DNA of 7,344 nucleotides from JBGPIT01 sp041485125 (GTDB taxonomy: Bacteria; Desulfobacterota; Binatia; UTPRO1): contig JBGPIT010000261.1 in the NCBI GenBank assembly GCA_041485125.1, forward strand, positions 1 through 7,344. Direction: 5' to 3'. This document shows, in pieces, positions 1 to 5,306 of this stretch. The notes under the pieces are model-generated. The model worked only from the letters and a program-made list of their open reading frames with translations, had not been told where the DNA came from and made no database searches. The position numbers and the translations under genes are program-made. Within the stretch, counting starts at the first letter, position 1, and each line of letters starts with the position of its first letter.

Positions 1-687
1 AATGCCGCACTCGACCTTGCTCGTCCCGGCCCAGCGGCCGGCGCGCTCGTCTTCGCCGTCGAGCACCGGCCGGGTGCAGGGCGCGCAGCCGATGCTGGTG
101 TAGCCCTGCTCGAAGAGCGGATGCAGCGGCAGGTCGTGCCGCTGCATGTAGTAGTAGGTGTCTTTCGACGTCCAACGCGAGAGCGGGTTCACCTTCACCA
201 GGTCGCTCGGCAGCTCCTCGATGATCGGCAGAGTGCGGCGGGTGAGCGCCTGATCGCGCCGGCGGCCGTTGATCCAGGCCCGCACGCCGCTGATCGCGCG
301 CCGCAGCGGCTCGATCTTGTTGATCTCGCAGCAGAGGTCGGGGTTGCGCCGGTAGAGATCGTCGCCGTGCTTCTGGATGAACTCGGGCCGCGGCATCGAG
401 GGACCGACCTCGACGAGATTCCAGCCATACCGTTCGACGAGCTGGTCCCGATACGCGAGGGTCTCAGGGAAATGGTAGCCAGTATTGATGAAGAGGATCG
501 GCGTCCGCGGCGCGATCTCCTGCAGCATGTGCGCGAGCACGACGCCTTCGTGCTGGAAGGAGCAGGTGAGGACGGCGTCCGGCGCGTACGTTTCGCTGGT
601 CCAGCGCAGGATCTCCTCGGGCTCCGCGGCCTCGAAGCGCTGTGACAGTGCGCTCAGCTCGGACTCGTCGGACGGGGACGGCAACAT
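1..687 (-). CDS. cysH: Assimilatory adenylyl-sulfate (APS) reductase CysH, 4Fe-4S type, 3' end cut by window
   Basis: This enzyme reduces adenylyl sulfate (or PAPS) to sulfite with thioredoxin in cytosolic sulfate assimilation. The 229 codons seen run off the window edge. The PP-loop-like core follows residue 40 (SFQHEGVVL, then FINTGYHFPETL, the typical substrate-binding region). Cys119-Cys120 in DLCCEINKIEPL and Cys201/Cys204 in GCAPCTRPV are the two pairs that ligate a [4Fe-4S] cluster in the APS-reducing branch; PAPS-specific enzymes lack them. The terminal ECGI holds the catalytic cysteine, Cys227, normally followed by His and a short tail, so only a few residues are missing. The ATG start at 687 is fixed by an in-frame TAG at 697-699, with a GAG-containing purine stretch upstream. 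The gene stands alone here, with 359 non-coding bases behind it. Family assignment is very sure; APS rather than PAPS preference is inferred from the cysteines. Confidence 0.95.
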   Translation of the reverse strand, partial: MLPSPSDESELSALSQRFEAAEPEEILRWTSETYAPDAVLTCSFQHEGVVLAHMLQEIAPRTPILFINTGYHFPETLAYRDQLVERYGWNLVEVGPSMPRPEFIQKHGDDLYRRNPDLCCEINKIEPLRRAISGVRAWINGRRRDQALTRRTLPIIEELPSDLVKVNPLSRWTSKDTYYYMQRHDLPLHPLFEQGYTSIGCAPCTRPVLDGEDERAGRWAGTSKVECGI

Positions 688-718
688 GGCCGAGCTCTAA
701 CATAGCCCCCCCACCCCG

Positions 719-744
719 GCAACGTTGCACGAGTGCTCGAGCAC
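719..744. promoter_or_regulatory. Twin palindromes upstream of cysH, possible operator
   Basis: GCAACGTTGC at 719-728 is a perfect 10-base palindrome and GTGCTCGAGCAC at 733-744 a perfect 12-base palindrome. They are separated by four bases and lie 32 to 57 bases upstream of the cysH start, where a regulator of sulfur assimilation could bind. The sequence shows the symmetry; the regulatory role is inference. I do not recognise the sites as those of a named regulator. Palindromes of this size also arise by chance in GC-rich DNA. Confidence 0.3.
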
Positions 745-802
745 GCAAATCCGCGTTTGGCGCGGTCCGCGGAGCAGGGTGATGCGCGTCGTCGGTATCC
801 GG

Positions 803-833
803 CACCTCGGCGGACGACACACCTCGGCGGACG
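803..833. repeat. Tandem pair of 14-base direct repeats
   Basis: CACCTCGGCGGACG occurs at 803-816 and again at 820-833, separated by ACA (period 17 bases). The copies are identical. The pair lies in the non-coding stretch behind cysH and ahead of the patatin gene's 3' end. It could be a replication-slippage duplication or a paired protein-binding site; nothing in the sequence decides between these. Confidence 0.6.
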
Positions 834-1028
834 GCGTTGACGCGGCGCTCGTCGGCTGCCACGGCCACACGGTGCACCACGACCCGAGCCGGCGGGAAGC
901 GCGCGGCGCGGCACCGCCGACGGCGCGATCGTCCGCGCGCCTGCGCGAGCGCTACTTTCGATAGGCGCCGTATTGGCGGCCCCTGTGGCGCGTGCCGCGG
1001 GAAGAGGGAAGACGCGCGCCGCGACCAA

Positions 1029-1042
1029 GCGACGCGCGTCGC
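1029..1042 (-). terminator. GC hairpin just after the patatin gene, weak terminator candidate
   Basis: GCGACGCGCGTCGC is a perfect palindrome that begins four bases after the patatin stop codon on the minus strand. It can fold into a five-pair stem with a GCGC loop. The bases after it (TTGGTCG on the minus strand) are not a proper T tract, so this is at best a weak intrinsic terminator or a 3'-end stabilising stem. Confidence 0.3.
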
Positions 1043-1046
1043 CTCA

Positions 1047-2405
1047 CTAGGCCTTCGCGACCGAGATCGCGCGCGTCGGGACGTCGCGCATGAGGAAGTC
1101 GGACGCTTCCTCGGGCGTATCGGCGCTCTGCATACGCTGCATGCCCTCGCTGACCGTCTTGCGGGTCATGAGGATGCCGTAGCTCTCCATGATGCGGCGG
1201 ACCATGTCGTAGTGGGTGTCGATCGACTGCGTGACCGACATGTAGCCGTGCTGCGCCGCGCGCCGCCGCTCCCAGAAAGCGAGCGGCGTCATGTTGAAGA
1301 AATCCGAGTCCTTCTCGGTCGGCTCGATCAGGACGATGTCGCCCTTGAAGTTCGGATCGTCCTGGTATTGCCGCAGACCGAGCTGCAGGCGCGAGTGGAG
1401 CAGCGTGCGCAGGACCTGGTTCAAGATGATCAGCATGCCGCGATCGGCGAGCTGCGGGCCCTCGGCGACGTAGTCGTCCTTTTGGGGGTCATACTTGCGG
1501 ACGACGCGGTTCGAGAACGGCCGGAACGGGTTGTAGCAAATCACCAGATCGGCGCCGTGGTCGATTGCGACGTCGATGTTGGCGGTGCGGCGCACGCCGC
1601 CGTCGACGTAGTCGATGCCGCGAAGGCGCGCCGGCCGGTAGAAGCCGGGGAGCGCCGTCGACGCCTGCACCGACTCCGAGATCGTGAGCGAGCTGTCCTC
1701 GTCGTGGCCGAAGACGACGCGCTCGGCCGAGTCGAGGTTCATCGCGACGATGTAGAGCTCGCGCTTGCGTGCCTGAAAAAGCGCCTTGAAGTTGTTCGGC
1801 ATGTGGCGGCGATCGAGATTGTGGCGCAGGTAGCGCTCGATCGAGGCGTTGTCGAACAGCCCCGACGGCAGATAGTCGAGCGGGAAGGGAAACGGCCGCG
1901 TCGCGAGCAGCGCCTCGCCGAGCGGCATCAGCACCTCGCGGAGGTGCGCGAAGCTCGGCGCGCGTACGTAGTCGCGGAGCGGCTCCGCCATGCGGTCGGC
2001 GAGCGCCGGGCTCTTCGCGACCAGATCGAGCAGCGATCCCGGCAGATACGCGGCGAGGTCGAGGACGTAGCGGAGAGGCTTGTCGAGGAACTCGCGATAG
2101 TTGAGCTGGTAGAAGTCGAGCGCGCTGAACTGGGTGAACTCCTCGGAGCTGCCCTCCAGGCTCCGCATCATCTCCGGCGGCGTCACGCCGCTCGCGAGCG
2201 GCGCGGCCAAGAACGCGCCGGCGGAGAGCCCGACGTAGATGTCGAAGTCGGTCGTCTTGCGATTGACCAGGAAGTCGTCGAAGGCCTTCAGGCCGCCGAG
2301 CTTGAACCCGCCGCCACTGATGGCGCCGCCGGCGAGGACGAGCGCAATGCGCGGATTGCGCTTGCGGACGGTGAGATCACTCTTCTGGACGATCGTGATT
2401 CCCAT
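1047..2405 (-). CDS. Patatin-like phospholipase family protein
   Basis: This is a probable serine acyl hydrolase acting on phospholipid or other acyl esters. The 452-residue product begins with a short basic segment followed by a glycine-rich oxyanion-hole loop, LAGGAISGGGFKLGGL (residues 24-39). The nucleophile elbow is GLSAG with Ser61. The second dyad residue is Asp268 in YVDGGVRRTANID. Both catalytic residues are intact. I see no signal peptide or clear membrane segment, so it is probably cytosolic or peripherally membrane-bound. The ATG at 2405 is preceded by GGAAGGG five bases upstream, a good ribosome binding site. The frame stays open upstream to 2813, so a longer form starting at a GTG or TTG is possible, but that stretch has weaker codon bias. 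The gene appears to be transcribed alone. The substrate cannot be told from sequence. Confidence 0.88.
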   Translation of the reverse strand: MGITIVQKSDLTVRKRNPRIALVLAGGAISGGGFKLGGLKAFDDFLVNRKTTDFDIYVGLSAGAFLAAPLASGVTPPEMMRSLEGSSEEFTQFSALDFYQLNYREFLDKPLRYVLDLAAYLPGSLLDLVAKSPALADRMAEPLRDYVRAPSFAHLREVLMPLGEALLATRPFPFPLDYLPSGLFDNASIERYLRHNLDRRHMPNNFKALFQARKRELYIVAMNLDSAERVVFGHDEDSSLTISESVQASTALPGFYRPARLRGIDYVDGGVRRTANIDVAIDHGADLVICYNPFRPFSNRVVRKYDPQKDDYVAEGPQLADRGMLIILNQVLRTLLHSRLQLGLRQYQDDPNFKGDIVLIEPTEKDSDFFNMTPLAFWERRRAAQHGYMSVTQSIDTHYDMVRRIMESYGILMTRKTVSEGMQRMQSADTPEEASDFLMRDVPTRAISVAKA

Positions 2406-2915
2406 GTTGCCCTTCCATGCCACGCGCAGCGGCCGTGCCTCCTGCGCATCGGTCGCCGTCTTCCCCCGCAACCTCCGCTGTTCACCGGCTAAAGCGATCA
2501 GCCGTTCGATGTCCTCCGCAAGATCCGGGTAGCGTTGCCTCACCCGGAGCAAATGCGCGACGTCGGAGCTCGGATGCCGGCGAGCGGCTCTTGATGCGTA
2601 CCGTCCCGGTCGTCCCAGTCCGCCGCCACCCCGCTCCACGCCCGCCCCTTCGGCAGCAAGCGATATGCCACCGCGTCCCCGCACACCCACCACCCAACGC
2701 AGCTTCGATGCAATCGAGAAAGCCGAGCTTTGTCGAAGTTCTAACACAGAATTAACGTAAAGCGTCAAGTACGCGGCACACCTGATGCATTCCCGAGCGA
2801 ACGGAATTGACAATCGAATGTCTCAGCAACTGGAAGATCTGCATTGCGGGACCGCTCGTGTACCTAGGGACTCCGCCATAGCGGACGCGCCCCGACGAGC
2901 GACGATTCCAGCGAG
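2406..2915. other. Intergenic region between nucleotidyltransferase and patatin genes
   Basis: This 510-base gap has no independent gene that I can support. The part next to the patatin gene (about 2406-2580) is open in its frame and would encode a helical, charged segment including RQRYPDLAEDIERLIALAG, so it may be an N-terminal extension or 5' leader. The part at about 2700-2830 is clearly richer in A/T than its surroundings and holds the promoter candidate. A short inverted repeat, TCCGC-CATA-GCGGA (2872-2885), follows the end of the nucleotidyltransferase gene but lacks a T tract. Confidence 0.6.
2738..2768 (-). promoter_or_regulatory. Candidate promoter for the patatin gene
   Basis: On the minus strand TTGACG (2768-2763) could be a -35 element and TAGAAC (2743-2738) a -10 element. 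The 19-base spacer is longer than ideal. It lies in the most A/T-rich part of the gap, over 300 bases ahead of the ATG at 2405, which leaves a long leader or favours an upstream translation start. Only the -35 resembles the consensus well. Confidence 0.3.
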
Positions 2916-3650
2916 TCAGTCGCGGAGAAACGCGAGCGGTGGCACGCTCGCGAGGGCGCGCTCGGCGCGCGCGAGGTCGTCGGCGGTATCGATGACGCAC
3001 CAGAAGCCGGCGTACGGGAACCCGTAGAGCGGCTCGCCGTCCGCGAGCATGCGCGGATAGACCTCGCGTGTGATGCTGACCGGCCGGAGATCGGGCATGT
3101 ACTGGAAGACGCGCGACGACAGCATGTGCACGCCCGCGAACATGTAGGACTCGAGCGGCGACGACCATTCCGCGGGCTTGCCGAGGAAGCGTCGCACGCG
3201 CTCATCGCCGTCGATCTCGACCAGGCCGTAGCGCGCCTGTTCCGCATCGTGACGGACGACCAGGGTCGCCGTCGCGCCGCGCTCGCGGTGCGCCGCGATC
3301 AGTAGGTCGAGCCGCAGGTCGATCACGGTGTCGCCGTTCATCACCAGGAAATCGTCGGGCGCGAGGAGCGCCTCGGCGTTCTTGATCGCACCGCCGGTAT
3401 CGAGCAGCGGATCTTCCGGCGAGTAGTGGATGTCGAGACCGAAGCGCGCGCCGTCCCCGAGCGCGGCACGCAGCGCCTCGCCGTGATGGTGCAGGTTGAT
3501 GATGACCTCGCGGATGCCGTGCCGGCGGAGCAACGCGAGATTGTAGGCGATGACCGGCCGGCCGGCGAGCTCGACGAGCGGCTTCGGTCGATCGAGCGTG
3601 AGCGGTCGAAGCCGCGTGCCGAGACCCGCGGCGAGAACCATCGCCTTCAC
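2916..3650 (-). CDS. murU: Sugar-1-phosphate nucleotidyltransferase, probable MurU (MurNAc-1-P uridylyltransferase)
   Basis: This 244-residue cytosolic enzyme joins a sugar-1-phosphate to an NTP. The N-terminal signature LAAGLGTRLRPLT (residues 6-18) and RPKPL with Lys23 form the nucleotide-binding site. DTGGAIKNA (84-92) and MNGDTV, with metal-binding Asp107, complete the Rossmann-like core. It has no left-handed beta-helix acyltransferase domain. The length is slightly above the roughly 220 residues usual for MurU. The GTG start at 3650 overlaps the kinase stop (GTGA, 4 bases), so the two are translationally coupled; an ATG two codons further in is an alternative. Pairing with an AmgK-like kinase is the known arrangement of the Pseudomonas recycling bypass that makes UDP-MurNAc, and this is the main reason for the name. 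By sequence alone it could be a mannose-1-phosphate guanylyl- or glucose-1-phosphate thymidylyl-type enzyme. The general family is certain; the substrate is not. Confidence 0.8.
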   Translation of the reverse strand: MKAMVLAAGLGTRLRPLTLDRPKPLVELAGRPVIAYNLALLRRHGIREVIINLHHHGEALRAALGDGARFGLDIHYSPEDPLLDTGGAIKNAEALLAPDDFLVMNGDTVIDLRLDLLIAAHRERGATATLVVRHDAEQARYGLVEIDGDERVRRFLGKPAEWSSPLESYMFAGVHMLSSRVFQYMPDLRPVSITREVYPRMLADGEPLYGFPYAGFWCVIDTADDLARAERALASVPPLAFLRD

Positions 3651-4714
3651 GGCCGCTCCGGCCAGGGCAGCGCCTCGAAGGCGCCTGCGAGCTCCTCGAC
3701 GCCGTCGCTCCGGTCGAGCTCGGCGAGCGCGCGGCGCGCGGTCGCGACCAGATCGGGAAGGAACGCGAGCGGTGCCGGCTTGCCCTTCTCGATCGCGACG
3801 TAGTGCACACGCCCGATCACCTTGAGCGCCCGCTGCAGCACCGAGAGCAGATAGCGCTCGCGGTCCGGCGTACCGCCGCGCGCGCTCCAGTAGTAGCGCA
3901 GCAAGCGATCCTCGAGCGCCGGAGCTATCAGCCCCGGCGTGACCCGGTCGGTCAGGAGCGACGCGAGGTCGTACTCGGCGGGCGCGAGCAGCGCGTCCTG
4001 GAAGTCGATCAGCAACGGCGCGCCGTCACGGACGAGAATGTTCCAGCTGTGGAAGTCGCGGTGCGAGAGCACCGGCTCCGCGGCGACGAGGCCGTCGACG
4101 AGCCGGCTGAATCCGCGCGCGAACCGCGCGCGATCCGTGGCCGACAGCGCCGCCCCGAGCCGGCGCTCGACGCCGTACTCGAGAAAGTGCTCGAGCTCCC
4201 AATCATAGAGCCGCCGGTCGAAGCGCTGCGCGAACGCGATGCTCGAGCGATCCGGGTGCCGCGTGCCGCGCGTGTGCAGGATGAGGAGGGCATCGAGCGC
4301 GCGCCGGTAGACCGCCTCGGCGTTGGCCGGGTCGGCGCTCGCGACCTCCCACAGGAGCGTCTCGCCGCCGTCCTCGAGCAGGAGAATGCCGGCCGCCTCG
4401 TCGAAGAGATGGATCTCCGGCACCGGTGCGCCGATCGCGCGCAGCAGGCGGTGCACGTCGATGAAGGGCAGCTCGCGGGGCGGGGTCGCGAAGATGGCGA
4501 GCTCCTCCGAGCTGAGCGGCAGCCCCGAGCCGGCGAGGACCATGACGACCACCGTCGGCGGCGCGCCGCCGCCGGCGAGGCGCGCGCGCAGATACCGTCG
4601 TGTGGAGAAGTCGCCGGCGAGCGCGGCGAGATCGGTGAGCGCGGCGCCGGGCCAACGGCGCGCGACGAGCGCCGCGACCGCGGGCGCGGTGGAATCGCTC
4701 GTGCGACCGCTCAC
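3647..4714 (-). CDS. amgK: AmgK-like anomeric sugar kinase (aminoglycoside phosphotransferase fold)
   Basis: This 355-residue kinase has the aminoglycoside/choline phosphotransferase fold. Known AmgK phosphorylates the anomeric carbon of MurNAc and GlcNAc, feeding MurU. The N-lobe has GDFSTRRYLR (residues 34-43) and LLLEDGGE (111-118). The catalytic loop SHRDFHSWN (217-225) gives the base Asp220 and metal ligand Asn225. LIDFQDA (235-241) supplies the metal-binding Asp237, followed by PAEYDLASLLTDR, a stretch characteristic of AmgK-type proteins. It starts at GTG 4714, the first start codon after an in-frame stop at 4814-4816; no strong ribosome binding site is visible. It is the first gene of a two-gene operon, overlapping the nucleotidyltransferase by 4 bases, and is divergent from nuoA. 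Antibiotic resistance is not implied by the fold. The sugar is inferred from motif and partner. Confidence 0.8.
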   Translation of the reverse strand: MSGRTSDSTAPAVAALVARRWPGAALTDLAALAGDFSTRRYLRARLAGGGAPPTVVVMVLAGSGLPLSSEELAIFATPPRELPFIDVHRLLRAIGAPVPEIHLFDEAAGILLLEDGGETLLWEVASADPANAEAVYRRALDALLILHTRGTRHPDRSSIAFAQRFDRRLYDWELEHFLEYGVERRLGAALSATDRARFARGFSRLVDGLVAAEPVLSHRDFHSWNILVRDGAPLLIDFQDALLAPAEYDLASLLTDRVTPGLIAPALEDRLLRYYWSARGGTPDRERYLLSVLQRALKVIGRVHYVAIEKGKPAPLAFLPDLVATARRALAELDRSDGVEELAGAFEALPWPERP

Positions 4715-4788
4715 GATCGCGGCCGAGTCCGCGCGCTCGCGCCGACGCGTGCGTCGACTCGCGACGATCCTGCGCGCTCCATCGCGAT

Positions 4789-4817
4789 CGCGTACCAGCG
4801 AGCCGGTGACGTGTCAA
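4789..4817 (-). promoter_or_regulatory. Candidate promoter for the amgK-murU operon
   Basis: On the minus strand a perfect -35 consensus TTGACA (4817-4812) is followed, after a 17-base spacer, by TACGCG (4794-4789), a weak -10. Transcription would begin near 4782 and give a leader of about 70 bases before the GTG at 4714. The position and the perfect -35 support it; the poor -10 suggests low activity or need for an activator. Confidence 0.45.
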
Positions 4818-4854
4818 AACAAGAGCATACGCGCGCGCGCACGGGCGCGTCACC
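4805..4854. repeat. Inverted repeat GGTGACG/CGTCACC within the divergent promoter region
   Basis: GGTGACG at 4805-4811 is the exact reverse complement of CGTCACC at 4848-4854. The arm centres are 43 bases apart, close to four helical turns. The left arm directly abuts the -35 of the leftward promoter and the right arm directly precedes the -35 of the rightward promoter. This could be a paired operator for one regulator acting on both directions. Seven-base arms can occur by chance, so the role is inferred. Confidence 0.35.
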
Positions 4855-4881
4855 TTGACTTGCTGGGGTCCGTCGCATAAC
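4855..4881 (+). promoter_or_regulatory. Candidate promoter for the nuoAHJKL operon
   Basis: TTGACT (4855-4860) is a near-consensus -35, and CATAAC (4876-4881) matches four of six positions of the -10. The 15-base spacer is short. Transcription from here would give a leader of about 30 bases before the nuoA GTG at 4920. It lies back to back with the amgK promoter candidate. Confidence 0.45.
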
Positions 4882-4919
4882 TCAACCGCGGTTTTTCACC
4901 GACGCTCGCTGCGCTCCCC

Positions 4920-5276
4920 GTGCTCGACCAATACATCGGAGTCGTATTCACCTTCGTACTCGGGGCGATCATCGTCGGCGTGATGGTGTGCGGCAGCATG
5001 GTGCTCGGGCCGAAGCGCCGCAACGCGATGAAGGACGAGGTCTTCGAGTGCGGCAACCCGCCGAGCGGTCCGGCGCACAAGCGCTTCTCGGTCAGCTTCT
5101 ATCTGGTCGCGATCCTCTTCATCGTCTTCGACGTCGAGGTCGTCTTCCTGTATCCATGGGCGATCGTGTTTCGCTCGCTCGGGATCGCCGGCCTCGTCGA
5201 GATGGGGATCTTCGTCGCGGTGCTCGGGGGCGGGCTCGCATACGTGTGGCGCAAGGGGGCGTTGGCGTGGGACTGA
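4920..5276 (+). CDS. nuoA: NADH-quinone oxidoreductase subunit A (NuoA)
   Basis: This is a small membrane subunit of respiratory Complex I that lies at the junction of the membrane and peripheral arms. The 118-residue product matches the family's usual length and has three predicted membrane helices (about 5-28, 58-80 and 86-109). The long loop between helices 1 and 2, which lines the quinone cavity, carries DEVFECGN with Cys44, and helix 2 carries FYLVAILFIVFDVEVVFLYPW with Asp71 and Glu73; both motifs are hallmarks. The GTG at 4920 is the only plausible start after the in-frame TAA at 4878-4880, yet the bases before it (GCGCTCCCC) contain no ribosome binding site. It heads the operon, 30 bases ahead of nuoH; in most bacteria nuoB follows directly. 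Confidence 0.96.
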   Translation: MLDQYIGVVFTFVLGAIIVGVMVCGSMVLGPKRRNAMKDEVFECGNPPSGPAHKRFSVSFYLVAILFIVFDVEVVFLYPWAIVFRSLGIAGLVEMGIFVAVLGGGLAYVWRKGALAWD

Positions 5277-5306
5277 TCGCCGGATCGACGCGAGGCGCGC
5301 GCGCTC

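Larger units (their letters stand above)
688..1046. other. Intergenic region between patatin gene and cysH
   Basis: This 359-base stretch holds no convincing gene. Its open frames are arginine- and alanine-rich, without recognisable domains, and look like chance products of high GC. It does hold two short palindromes just upstream of cysH (719-728 and 733-744), a pair of 14-base direct repeats (803-816 and 820-833), and a GC hairpin close to the end of the patatin gene (1029-1042). The cysH promoter should lie here, but I could not pick a convincing -35/-10 pair. Confidence 0.7.

Noticed and set aside
837..2492. 551-codon plus-strand open frame opposite the patatin gene
   Set aside because: It lies opposite a gene with clear catalytic motifs, its product is a monotonous Arg/Val/Glu/Ala-rich sequence with no domain, and GC-rich coding DNA commonly gives such antisense frames.
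2807..2812. TTGACA on the plus strand as a promoter -35
   Set aside because: There is no acceptable -10 at 15 to 19 bases downstream and no plus-strand gene follows.
2872..2885. TCCGC-CATA-GCGGA hairpin after the nucleotidyltransferase gene as a terminator
   Set aside because: The stem is only five pairs and there is no T tract on the transcribed strand, so it does not meet the form of an intrinsic terminator.
3647..4714. Aminoglycoside resistance gene reading of the kinase
   Set aside because: The fold is shared with many small-molecule kinases; the DFQDALLAPAEYDLASLL region and the nucleotidyltransferase partner point to a sugar kinase rather than drug modification.
3803..4858. 351-codon plus-strand open frame opposite the AmgK-like kinase
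   Set aside because: It has an Arg/Glu-rich composition without domain signals, and the opposing kinase has complete catalytic motifs.
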